Assembly: GCA_028285105.1 (NCBI GenBank)
Contig: JANQQE010000032.1
Location: 124,001 to 188,000, forward strand
DNA from: Alphaproteobacteria bacterium
GTDB lineage: Bacteria > Planctomycetota > Phycisphaerae > UBA1845
Direction of reading: 5' to 3'
Length of the DNA: 64,000 bases
Below, one piece after another: positions 54,664 to 63,494 of this stretch. How positions within the stretch are numbered: position 1 is the stretch's first letter; each line of letters opens with the position of its first letter. The position numbers and the translations under genes are program-made. A model generated the notes under the pieces. That model worked only from the letters and a program-made list of their open reading frames with translations. It ran no database searches and had not been told where the DNA came from.

Positions 54664-56880
54664 CTAGTTTTCTTGCGTCGAGCAGATGCCCGCGTAAATC
54701 TCGCAGCGGTTGATGAGTTCTTCGTGCGTGCCCTGATCGACGACGCGGCCTTGATCCAAAACGATGATTCTTTGGGCGAAACGAATCGTACTCAAACGGT
54801 GGGCGATAAGGATGGTCGTGCGTCCGGTGGCGTATTCTCGGACGGCATCCTGGATCTGTTGTTCGGATTCGCTGTCGATCTGGCTGGTGGCTTCGTCGAA
54901 GATGAGGATCGGTGCGTCGCGAAGCATGGCCCGAGCGATGCAGAGGCGCTGGCGTTGTCCGCCGGAAAGGGTGCTTCCGCGTTCGCCGACGAGTTCGTCG
55001 TAGGCGTCGGGTTTGGCGCTGATGAATTCTTCGGCATGGGCGCGGCGCGCGGCATCTTTGATGGCGTCTTCGTCCGGTCGGCGCGTCCCATAAGCGATGT
55101 TTTCGGCGATGGTCATGGCGAAAACGACGGGGTCTTGCGTGACCATACTGATTTGTCGGCGGAGGCTTGCGAGTTTGGCGCTGCGGATGTCGATGCCGTC
55201 GATGAAAACCGCGCCATGTTCCGGGTCGTAAAAGCGCACGAGCATTTTCGTGAGCGTGGTCTTACCGCTTCCGTTGGCACCAACGAGTGCGACGGTTTCG
55301 CCTTTGTTGATGGTCAGGTTGATTTCTGAAAGGGCTGGCGTTTCCGTTTCGGGGTAGGTGAAAGTGACGTTCTTGAATTCGATGCGGTCCTTGATGGGTT
55401 GCAATTCGAGCGCACCTTCGAGCAACTCGGCTTCTTCGGGCATGTCGATGATTTCAAAGATGCGTTGGGCACCAGCCGCCGACCGCATAACACGCGGGTA
55501 GACGTCGGCTAACTTTCGCAGCGGGTCGATCAGCATTCCGAGGACGATGACGAGCGTTCCGAATTCTTCGAGCCTGATGTCTTCCCGCAAGACTTTCGCA
55601 CCAAGCCAGCCAAAGACAATCGCAATACCGACGATGCCCATCATTTCGAGCGCGGGTCTGAGGAAGGCTTCGAGTTTGGCGATGCGCAGTTGTTGCTTGA
55701 ACATCTTACGGTCGATGGTCCAAAGGTGTTTGCGTTCCTGGTTTTCGGCATTGTAAGTCTTGACAACACCGATGGCTGCGAGCGCTGTTCCCAAAGCGCC
55801 GATCATCATCCCGTAGGTTTGCAGCAAGCGGTTGTTGGCTTTGCGGATTTTTCGTCCGACGCTCCAGAAAAGTAGTATGGCAATCGGCGAAATCAACAGC
55901 ATGGTCAGCGTCATGCGTGCGTCGATGACCAGCGCCCATCCGAACAGGAATATCGCTTTGATCGGTTCGCGGAGCATCTTGCCAAAGATGGACATCAAAC
56001 CACGCTGCATCTCTTGGGCATCTTGCACAAATCGTGAGACTAGGTCCGACGTGTCGTGTGCGAAGAACGACATCGGAAGGCGAAGAATCTTTCGGTAGAG
56101 CGTTCGACGCATGTCCATGACGGAGCGAAGGATGCCAGCAGCGACGAAGTATTGGGCGATGAAACGCGCGAAGTTGCTGAGCAGGTTGACGACAACGACG
56201 AAACCCAAAACCCAGTACAGAGCGGCAACGCGCCCGCCCGGATGAGTCGCTCGGGGAACGAAACTTGTCGCCCACCTTCCGATTCTCCAGCCAACTGATC
56301 CGATGCTCCAGCCCGTCGATACCGGCTTGAGAACAATCGTCATCGAAGCTGCTCTCGATTCACCATCCGGGCCCGATGTGCTGATTTCAAGCTTGGCATT
56401 TTCGTCGGCGGCTGAAATCGCTTCTAAGAATTTTGACGGAACTACGATTTCAAACGCGTCGGTCGATTTCCCTTCGGTAGAATTGAGTCTGTAGGTGTCG
56501 ATTGAGTCGAGCGATTGCACACCATTGGATGCGAAATCGGAATGCGTCGAAACATCGACGATCATCAGTTGCCGTTTGACGGTGTCGGTCCCGTCCGGTT
56601 GCGTGCGGATATCCAAGTCCACACCAAGGCGTTTCTCTGCGACAGATCGATCCACCCAGCCGTGTAATCCCTCATCGGAAAGCATGACTTTCAGCACGGG
56701 CAGTACGCTGACGATGCCAGCCGAATTCAGGAATCCGTAGATGATCGAGGCTATGAGTCCGATGGTGACCAGTCGTCGGTGCGGCCAAACCAGGCGCAAC
56801 ATTCGTCGAAAGTGGGGGGTGCGAATGCTTGCGCTTTGGGCCCGATTCTTTCTGTCAGCTTTGATGAGATTGGTTTGCAT
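54664..56880 (-). CDS. MsbA-like ABC exporter with extracytoplasmic insertion
   Basis: A 738-residue half-transporter with fused membrane and ATPase domains. The ATPase has Walker A VGANGSGKTT, signature TLSGGQRQRLCIARAM, Walker B ILIFDEATSQID and H-loop IAHRLST. Helix 1 (about 38-60) is followed by an insertion of about 150 residues before helix 2 (about 220). The insertion holds a beta-rich segment (MIVDVSTHSDFASNGVQSLD; IDTYRL) that looks PDZ-like. MsbA-type exporters flip lipid-linked substrates. Ordinary members have only a short loop there, giving 580-600 residues. The start may be ATG 56880. The gene is alone, with repeat DNA downstream. Confidence 0.9.
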   Translation of the reverse strand: MQTNLIKADRKNRAQSASIRTPHFRRMLRLVWPHRRLVTIGLIASIIYGFLNSAGIVSVLPVLKVMLSDEGLHGWVDRSVAEKRLGVDLDIRTQPDGTDTVKRQLMIVDVSTHSDFASNGVQSLDSIDTYRLNSTEGKSTDAFEIVVPSKFLEAISAADENAKLEISTSGPDGESRAASMTIVLKPVSTGWSIGSVGWRIGRWATSFVPRATHPGGRVAALYWVLGFVVVVNLLSNFARFIAQYFVAAGILRSVMDMRRTLYRKILRLPMSFFAHDTSDLVSRFVQDAQEMQRGLMSIFGKMLREPIKAIFLFGWALVIDARMTLTMLLISPIAILLFWSVGRKIRKANNRLLQTYGMMIGALGTALAAIGVVKTYNAENQERKHLWTIDRKMFKQQLRIAKLEAFLRPALEMMGIVGIAIVFGWLGAKVLREDIRLEEFGTLVIVLGMLIDPLRKLADVYPRVMRSAAGAQRIFEIIDMPEEAELLEGALELQPIKDRIEFKNVTFTYPETETPALSEINLTINKGETVALVGANGSGKTTLTKMLVRFYDPEHGAVFIDGIDIRSAKLASLRRQISMVTQDPVVFAMTIAENIAYGTRRPDEDAIKDAARRAHAEEFISAKPDAYDELVGERGSTLSGGQRQRLCIARAMLRDAPILIFDEATSQIDSESEQQIQDAVREYATGRTTILIAHRLSTIRFAQRIIVLDQGRVVDQGTHEELINRCEIYAGICSTQEN

Positions 56881-57303
56881 GTTGCGGCGACGATGGGGCG
56901 AATGCCCGACCCCGAGACGTGGCTATTAATTCGCTTCGTAGCGTAAATTCGTTTTTCGGCGTAAATTCGTTTTTCAGGGCTATTAATGGCGAGAAGCGAC
57001 AACTAACGACAATCTCGCTACCAACCGATCTAGTTCCGAAAAACCGTTTCCGATAATATCGTAGACATCAGGCATCTTATCCGGCGGATTGTTGCAGGGC
57101 AACGGTGGCGATTTGAGGGGGTCAGGACGGCTTCGCGAGTCGGATGATCTCTATCGGTTGTAACATTCGCCAAAGGATGTCAAACCAAAACTGGAAGCCG
57201 ATTGACTTACAGACCCATCGAATTTCTGACCTACGGGCAAATGTCTGCGGTCATCTGTTCAGCAATCAGCGGGATACTTTTTAACACTAGGAGATGGTCG
57301 AAC
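56881..57303. other. Divergent intergenic region with small direct repeats
   Basis: A 423-base gap between the exporter and the metalloprotease gene. It holds an 18-base tandem repeat (56941-56976) between two GGCTATTAAT copies (56931-56940 and 56979-56988). AGGAG (57289-57293) precedes the downstream gene. No RNA gene or clear promoter was recognised. Confidence 0.5.
56941..56976. repeat. 18-bp tandem direct repeat, two copies
   Basis: GCGTAAATTCGTTTTTC plus one base occurs twice in direct succession (56941-56958 and 56959-56976), differing only at the last base. It lies 61 bases upstream of the exporter start, so it may overlap the exporter promoter. It is bracketed by GGCTATTAAT copies. 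Confidence 0.85.
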
Positions 57304-60033
57304 ATGATCGCGAAATCGAATGCAGCATGGATTCGTCGGGGCTGGGGCTCAATGCTTCTGGTCATTCTGGCAATCCTCGTAGCGACACCGACGGTATCGT
57401 TCGCAGAAGGCGATGCGAAGGATGCGAAAGAAGCCAAGAAGAAAAAGAAGAAAGAGAAACCCGATTTCAAACCCTTTGAAGAAGTCACCAAAGGGTACGA
57501 ACTGATCGAAGGCTTCTTCCCGATGTATTACAACAAGAAGACTGACGACCTGCTGGCTGTGATCCCGAGCGGTATGGTCGGTAAGGACTTCTTAATGGCC
57601 CTGAGCATGACCTCGGGTGGTGGCATCACGGGATTCCCCCTCGGGCATCGTCTGGTTCGGTGGGAAGAATACAACAAGAAAATGATCCTGGTTCAGCCGG
57701 AACTGCGCCACCTTAAAGGCAAAGGAACCGACGTGCAGGACGTGATCGACCGCACTTACACCGATTCGGTTCTGCTCTCGACACCGATCGTCACCAAACG
57801 CGGTGGCGATGCGGTCATCAATCTCGATTCAGTTCTCAAGAAAGACTTTGTCGGCCTGGGCCCGTTCTTTGGCGGTAGTATGGATTCGTCGATCAGCAAA
57901 TGGGTCAAGCGCAAAGGCTTCAAGGACAATCTCGAACTCTCCGTCGAGGCTGTATTCATGGCTGGCAATAACGGCGGAACCAAGTCGGTGATCCATTACA
58001 GTATCTCGCGCCTGCCCGAAACCGACTACAAGCCGCGCGAAGCCGACGATCGTATCGGTTACTTCATGACGGCGCGTAAGAACTGGGCAGCCGACCACGA
58101 TGACCGCACCATCTTCAAGCGTAATATTCATCGCTGGCAACTGCGCAAGAGCGATCCGAAGCAAGCCGTCTCTGACGTTCACCCCGACGATCAGATCGTC
58201 TTCTACATCGAAAAGACCGTCCCGGTGAAGTATCGCCGTTACATCCGAGAGGGCATCGAAATGTGGAACGTCGCATTCGAGAATGCGGGTATTCGCAATG
58301 CAGTTCAAGTTCGCCAGCAGACCGATACGAATGAATTCGCCAACATCGATCCGGAAGACGTCAACTACAACTTCTTCCGTTGGATCGTCAGCGGTCGTTC
58401 ATTTGCGATGGGACCGAGTCGGGCCAACCCGCTGACCGGTCAGATTCTTGATGCCGACATCATCATGGACGACTCGATGGCGCGCGTTTGGACCGCCCGT
58501 TACGATCGCATGTTGGGTGAAGGGCCTTCCGCAACTGAAGACCCGAAACTTCATTCATTCTTCGATGCCCATCCCGAGTGGCGTCCGACTTCTGCGATGA
58601 CCAATCTCATTCCCGATTCCGGTGTCGATCACAATGTGGATGACTGGGAACCGCGGGCGATGAAGATCCTGGACGCCTTCCATCCCAATGGGGCGTGTTC
58701 GTACGCAAGTGGTGCGATGCACGAAATGGCGCTGGGGGCGGCATTCCTTTCGGCAACCTCGGATGCTCTGGCTTCACGCGATGAGTATGTCGGTCAGTGG
58801 ATCAAGCTGGTTGCGTGTCATGAAGTTGGCCATACGCTTGGCCTGCGTCACAACTTCAAAGCCAGTTCATGGAAATCGCTTGATGACATCCTGGCCAACG
58901 AAGATCCAGACGTTCCGATGACCGCATCGGTCATGGACTACAACCCCGCCGTTTACAACCTCGATGGATCAAAGCGAAAGCTCTACATGAGCCAGGCCGT
59001 CGGTCCCTATGACGAAATCGCAATCGCGTACGGATACAGCGTGCCGACGCCAGATCAGAAAGAAGACGAAATGCTGGCGGCCATCGCCGGGCGAATTTCC
59101 GCAGAAGGACTCGACTTCGCGACCGACGAAGACAGCAGCTATCTCGCTCCCGACCCGCTGGTCAACACGTATGACAATACCAGCGACCCGCTCGAATGGG
59201 CAAAATACCGAATCGATCTTGTTAACGGTCTGAGCAAAAAAATGACCGAATGGGGCATGAAGGAAGGCGAAAGCTACAACCGCCTCCGCCAGTTGTTCGA
59301 CATGTTCCTTTACGAGATCAGCCGCGTAAACCGTTTTGCTGCCCGCCAGATTGGTGGTCAGTACATGCATCGCGATCACAAGGGCGATCCGAAAGCACGT
59401 CAACCGGTTGAACTCGTCGATGCGCAAACACAACGCAAGACGTTGGAATTCCTCAACGAACGTGTCTTTGGACCGAATGCGTTTGCGTTCGATCCTGACT
59501 TGCTCTTGAAACTCGCTCCGGGTCGATGGAATCACTGGGATACCGATTCGTACGATTACTACCAGGAATATCCGATTCACGACAAAATTTCGAATGTGCA
59601 GTCTTGGGCGCTATTTCATGTGATGAGCCCGATGACGATTCGCCGCATCTACGATGCCGGTTTGAAAGCCGCACCCGGTGAAGATTTCCTCGGTGTTCCG
59701 GAATTGATGACCTCGGTGACGGAATCCATCTGGGCAGAGGTCGATCAAGATGGTGCGAGCCAGATGAACGGCAACAGCGCACCGTTGATTTCGAGCATCC
59801 GCCGCACATTGCAGCGCAATCAATTGATGATGCTGGAACGTACCGTGATGTCCAATCCGGGTTATTCGTTCCCCGCAGATGCCGTCGCTGTCGCCCGCAT
59901 GACGCTTGGCAATCTGCGCGATCGCATTGAGAAGCGTTTGGAAGCCGGCGGACTCGATGACTACACGCAAGCGCACCTCCTCGATTCAAAAACGCGAATC
60001 GAGCGGGCATTGGAGGCTGGCTACGAGTTGTAG
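57304..60033 (+). CDS. Large secreted zinc metalloprotease (DUF5117/DUF4953 type)
   Basis: A 909-residue secreted protein. The signal peptide (SMLLVILAILVATPTVSFA) is followed by a Lys/Glu-rich stretch and the DUF5117-type region (LIEGFFPMYYNKKTDDLL). The metzincin-type zinc motif HEVGHTLGLRHNF (about 506-518) has all three histidines and the catalytic Glu, and SVMDYNPAVYNL supplies a Met-turn-like VMDY. The C-terminal DUF4953 region runs to the end. The family is common in Planctomycetota and Bacteroidota; its substrates are unknown. AGGAG lies ten bases before ATG 57304. A strong terminator follows. Confidence 0.92.
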   Translation: MIAKSNAAWIRRGWGSMLLVILAILVATPTVSFAEGDAKDAKEAKKKKKKEKPDFKPFEEVTKGYELIEGFFPMYYNKKTDDLLAVIPSGMVGKDFLMALSMTSGGGITGFPLGHRLVRWEEYNKKMILVQPELRHLKGKGTDVQDVIDRTYTDSVLLSTPIVTKRGGDAVINLDSVLKKDFVGLGPFFGGSMDSSISKWVKRKGFKDNLELSVEAVFMAGNNGGTKSVIHYSISRLPETDYKPREADDRIGYFMTARKNWAADHDDRTIFKRNIHRWQLRKSDPKQAVSDVHPDDQIVFYIEKTVPVKYRRYIREGIEMWNVAFENAGIRNAVQVRQQTDTNEFANIDPEDVNYNFFRWIVSGRSFAMGPSRANPLTGQILDADIIMDDSMARVWTARYDRMLGEGPSATEDPKLHSFFDAHPEWRPTSAMTNLIPDSGVDHNVDDWEPRAMKILDAFHPNGACSYASGAMHEMALGAAFLSATSDALASRDEYVGQWIKLVACHEVGHTLGLRHNFKASSWKSLDDILANEDPDVPMTASVMDYNPAVYNLDGSKRKLYMSQAVGPYDEIAIAYGYSVPTPDQKEDEMLAAIAGRISAEGLDFATDEDSSYLAPDPLVNTYDNTSDPLEWAKYRIDLVNGLSKKMTEWGMKEGESYNRLRQLFDMFLYEISRVNRFAARQIGGQYMHRDHKGDPKARQPVELVDAQTQRKTLEFLNERVFGPNAFAFDPDLLLKLAPGRWNHWDTDSYDYYQEYPIHDKISNVQSWALFHVMSPMTIRRIYDAGLKAAPGEDFLGVPELMTSVTESIWAEVDQDGASQMNGNSAPLISSIRRTLQRNQLMMLERTVMSNPGYSFPADAVAVARMTLGNLRDRIEKRLEAGGLDDYTQAHLLDSKTRIERALEAGYEL

Positions 60034-60066
60034 GAACAACTCCTCCAGCTGAATTACCGTTAACTC

Positions 60067-60100
60067 AGGCGGGTCCGATTGATTTCGGGCTCGCCTTTTT
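60067..60100 (+). terminator. Intrinsic terminator after the metalloprotease gene
   Basis: AGGCGGGTCCGA (60067-60078) pairs over 12 positions, two of them G-U, with TCGGGCTCGCCT (60085-60096). The loop is six bases, and the hairpin is followed by TTTTT. Confidence 0.85.
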
Positions 60101-60163
60101 GTGTCAAGATCGAAGCGTCTTGGTAGTGTCTGCACGGCTGACCAGCCAATTTATTTGATTCGG

Positions 60164-60736
60164 TTACTCGCCATTTGAATTGGCGTTTGATTGGTTGGCT
60201 TTTTCGAACTCGCCTTTCATCATCTTGGCGAATTTTCTGGGGGCTTTTCGGAGGCGCCAATTGTCGCTTTCGTTGACAATGAGCAGGACGACATCGCGTT
60301 CGGGTTCGGGTACTTCGTTGGGATCAAGCGACACGTGGGCTCGGACGGCGTAAACGATTTCGCCGTCGGGCGTTTTCATTCGTTGCATGTCGGTCAGTTC
60401 AAATCGCGGGTTGGCTTGCCACGCGCGGATGAATTCCTTTTCGCTGATCGGGTCTTCACGAGCGCTCCACATCGACCGAAACGCATCGTAATCCTGATTG
60501 ACGCAAGCGCTCACTGCGCTCTTGAGAAATTCAGGTACTTCAGGATCGTCGCAGGTGAAGTTCGGGGGAAACTTGACCAACTCCTCTTGAACGACATCCG
60601 GTGGCGGCGTGGGTTTCAGATCGGAATCGGTTTCTGATTCGCCTTTCTTGCAACCGGTCAACGTCAGGGCGATCAGGCACGTTGCTAGCAGTCGAAACGT
60701 CGCATTGAGCACGTTGTTGGTTTCGTAATTCTTCAC
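60164..60736 (-). CDS. Lipoprotein of unknown function
   Basis: A 190-residue lipoprotein with leader FRLLATCLIALTLTGC. A short Pro/Asp-rich linker leads into a domain of about 120 residues: FLKSAVSACVNQDYDAFRSM, EFIRAWQANPRFEL, GEIVYAVRAHVSLDP and NWRLRKAPRKFA. The pattern of helices followed by strands resembles NTF2/SnoaL-like folds, but this is tentative. GTG 60736 is chosen because GGAG lies eight bases upstream and a clean lipoprotein leader results. It is divergent from the deacylase gene. Confidence 0.75.
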   Translation of the reverse strand: MKNYETNNVLNATFRLLATCLIALTLTGCKKGESETDSDLKPTPPPDVVQEELVKFPPNFTCDDPEVPEFLKSAVSACVNQDYDAFRSMWSAREDPISEKEFIRAWQANPRFELTDMQRMKTPDGEIVYAVRAHVSLDPNEVPEPERDVVLLIVNESDNWRLRKAPRKFAKMMKGEFEKANQSNANSNGE

Positions 60737-60959
60737 AGCAAAACTCCGTCTCGATTTGCAGATTAATGTTGGCAACCACCGACCACGCCGAGTCTGGCAT
60801 CCTAGCCGTCACAACAATTCCTGGCAACGTGATCGGCGGTTTCCGCAATATCGCACGCGCGACCAGCGCGATTGCCGAATGCGAGCGATTACCCAAATCG
60901 AGCGTGTGCCCGATGCGCAGAATCTTGAACGCCGGCGACTTGCGACTAAGCTACCAATT

Positions 60960-62141
60960 ATGCAAACACGCCGCACCATTTCTCATCGTGATCGCGTCGA
61001 ACTGTTCCGACGCTTGATCGCATTCGATACCACCAGTGCAAAATCCAATGTGCCTGCAGCTGACGATCTTGCGAACTTCCTGACGGACCGCGGTTGTCGT
61101 GTCGATCGGTTTGAATCCGAACATGGGCAGAAGGTTAACCTGGTCGCCCATAAAGGTCCGGAGTGTGACGGTGGGTTGTTGCTGTCTGGCCATCTGGATG
61201 TGGTCCCAGCCACCGAAGACGGATGGACCAGCGATCCGTTTGGTTTGACCGACGTCGATGATCGTTATGTTGCCCGCGGGTCAGCCGACATGAAGGGATT
61301 CGTTGCGCTCGCTGCGTGCTTGTTGGCTGACATCGACGCGGATCAAATGAACGTTCCGCTGGTCGGTTTGTTCACCCATGACGAAGAGGTTGGAACCATC
61401 GGCGCTCAGCGATTCTGCAATCAGTGGGACGATCGCTATCCATTGCCGAAAGCTGGCATCATCGGGGAACCGACCGAACTGCGTGTCGTCCGGATGCACA
61501 AAGGGCACACCAAGCTGCGCATCGATGTGCTCGGCACGCCAGCCCACAGCGGTTATCCGCATCTTGGTTCCAACGCCATCGAAAAATTGGGGCGCGTCAT
61601 TCACGCATTGACCGAACTGCGCAGGCAACTCGAGTCGGAGCGATGCGACACCAGTCAGTTTTATCCGGAGACTCCGTTTGCAATACTCAACCAAGCCGTC
61701 GTCGAAGGTGGGGTGGCAGTCAACATCATTCCGGGTGGGTGCAGTTTGGTGGTGGGCATTCGTGTCCTGCCGGGACAGAAGTCAGCTGACACGATTGAAG
61801 CGGTCCGACATACCATTGGGTCGATTCCAGACATCGCTGACGACGTATCGGTATCATTGATTGGTGACAGCCCGCCGCTCCTTACGGCTGACGATTCCGA
61901 AATCAACTGGAGACTCTGTGAGCATGTTGGTCAAACGGAGACTGCCGCAGTCTCGTATGCGAGCGATGCCGGACCCTTGGCAGCGATGGGCATAGAGTGC
62001 GTTCTTTACGGGCCCGGCAGCATCGAAGTCGCCCACAGGCCCAACGAGTATCTGCCCAAGGATCAGTTCGAGCAAGCATGGGGATCGCTTTCCGACTTTG
62101 CCAGGAAATGGTGCATCGACGGTTGGCATTCGGAGGGATAA
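60960..62141 (+). CDS. M20 family deacylase, ArgE-like
   Basis: A 393-residue M20 metallohydrolase. Zinc ligands and catalytic residues are visible: SGHLDVVP (about 76-83, His and Asp), RGSADMKGF (about 109-117), THDEEVGTIG (catalytic Glu pair, about 140-149), GEPTELR and GPGSIEVAHRPNEYLP (C-terminal His). The best match by motif is acetylornithine deacetylase (ArgE), which releases acetate from N2-acetylornithine. Its stop is six bases before hutF, so an N-acyl or N-formyl glutamate substrate is also conceivable. ATG 60960 aligns with family starts. Confidence 0.88.
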   Translation: MQTRRTISHRDRVELFRRLIAFDTTSAKSNVPAADDLANFLTDRGCRVDRFESEHGQKVNLVAHKGPECDGGLLLSGHLDVVPATEDGWTSDPFGLTDVDDRYVARGSADMKGFVALAACLLADIDADQMNVPLVGLFTHDEEVGTIGAQRFCNQWDDRYPLPKAGIIGEPTELRVVRMHKGHTKLRIDVLGTPAHSGYPHLGSNAIEKLGRVIHALTELRRQLESERCDTSQFYPETPFAILNQAVVEGGVAVNIIPGGCSLVVGIRVLPGQKSADTIEAVRHTIGSIPDIADDVSVSLIGDSPPLLTADDSEINWRLCEHVGQTETAAVSYASDAGPLAAMGIECVLYGPGSIEVAHRPNEYLPKDQFEQAWGSLSDFARKWCIDGWHSEG

Positions 62142-62147
62142 TGAAAC

Positions 62148-63440
62148 ATGGTGCCATCCAATGTCATCGAAGCCGACCTGACCTGGTTCAATGGGTCGTT
62201 TGAACCGCGCATCCAGGTGGTCACCGACGCAAACGGTTTGATCGAACAGGTAGGGTATCTCGACTTGCAACCGACGATGAGGCTGGAAGGGAAGGCACTG
62301 CTGCCGGGCATGGTCAACGCGCACAGTCATGCCTTCCAGCGCGGTCTGCGTGGGTTTGGCGAAACGTTTCCAAAGGGAGCGGGCAGTTTCTGGACCTGGC
62401 GCGAGGCGATGTACGAACTCGTCGAGTGCCTGGAAGCCGAAGAGTTTCAAAACATCTGCCGCATGGCGTTCGAGGAAATGCTGCGACAGGGTATCACCAC
62501 CGTCGGCGAGTTTCATTACTTTCATCACAGTCCAACCGCGCCCGATCTGTTGTTCGACGATCTCGTGTTGGCCGCGGCAGACGAAGCGGGAATTCGGATC
62601 GTTTTGTTGGAGACGTTCTATGCGCATGGCGGATTTGGCGAACCGTTAACTGGCGGACAGCGACGCTTCGCCACGCCCGATGTCGAGAGTTTCTTGAACC
62701 ATGTCGATCAATTGCGCGAGAAGTACGAATCAAACCTGTGTCGCATCGGATTGGCCGCCCACAGCCTCCGAGCGGCCAACCCGGACGAGATTGCGGAACT
62801 GTTGGCGTACGCCCAAAGACACAAGATGGTGCTGCACATGCACGTCGAAGAACAACGGCAGGAAATCGAAGCGTGCAAAAAAGCCCACGGCAATACGCCG
62901 ATCGAGTTGCTGCTCGATCGTCAATTGCTCGATGGGTCGGTTACATTGGTTCACTGCACCCACACTTCGGCAAAGGTGATCGACCAAGTGGCGGACACGG
63001 GGGCGTCGATCAGCATTTGCCCGACAACGGAAGGTAACTTAGCCGACGGTATCGCTGACGTTCCGGCGATGATGAAAGCCAATACATCAGTCTGCCTTGG
63101 CACCGATTCCAACGCCCGCATCAGCATGAACGAAGAAATGCGCTGGCTGGAATACGTGCAGCGCGTCCGCCAAGAAAAGCGCGGTGTGTGCGTAGGCGAA
63201 TCGGGCCACAACGCAGAAAGACTGTTCGAGTGCGCCACCACCGCCGGCGCAAAATCGCTGGGCATAAAAGCCGGCAAGATTGCCACAGGCACAAGCGCCG
63301 ACCTGATCGTATTAGACACGCAAGGCATCTCGCTACTCGGCGCAACAGCAGAAACCCTGCTGCCAGCATTCGTCTTAGGAGCCGACCGAGGAAGCATCAC
63401 AAGAACCTGCATCGCCGGTCAATGGCACGAGTGGCGCTGA
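62148..63440 (+). CDS. hutF: Formimidoylglutamate deiminase HutF
   Basis: A 430-residue amidohydrolase of the HutF type, which converts N-formimino-L-glutamate to N-formyl-L-glutamate and ammonia in histidine breakdown. Metal-binding HSHAF is found in LLPGMVNAHSHAFQRGLRGF, followed by FWTWREAMYEL, a typical HutF stretch. Later come HMHVEEQRQEIEACK, VHCTHT and the metal Asp in LGTDSNARIS. Length is normal. GGAGGG lies about ten bases before ATG 62148. It forms an operon with the M20 gene; hutH, hutU, hutI and hutG are not in the window. Confidence 0.9.
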   Translation: MVPSNVIEADLTWFNGSFEPRIQVVTDANGLIEQVGYLDLQPTMRLEGKALLPGMVNAHSHAFQRGLRGFGETFPKGAGSFWTWREAMYELVECLEAEEFQNICRMAFEEMLRQGITTVGEFHYFHHSPTAPDLLFDDLVLAAADEAGIRIVLLETFYAHGGFGEPLTGGQRRFATPDVESFLNHVDQLREKYESNLCRIGLAAHSLRAANPDEIAELLAYAQRHKMVLHMHVEEQRQEIEACKKAHGNTPIELLLDRQLLDGSVTLVHCTHTSAKVIDQVADTGASISICPTTEGNLADGIADVPAMMKANTSVCLGTDSNARISMNEEMRWLEYVQRVRQEKRGVCVGESGHNAERLFECATTAGAKSLGIKAGKIATGTSADLIVLDTQGISLLGATAETLLPAFVLGADRGSITRTCIAGQWHEWR

Positions 63441-63494
63441 TAAGACGACGCCATTCGTAGGGTGCGTCCCGGATGCACTTGTTAGGTTTCGCCA

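Noticed and set aside
63458-63478. GTAGGGTGCGTCC... palindrome half near the right edge
   Set aside because: Only one imperfect copy is visible, and it differs from the 22-bp repeat, so it is not called a repeat.
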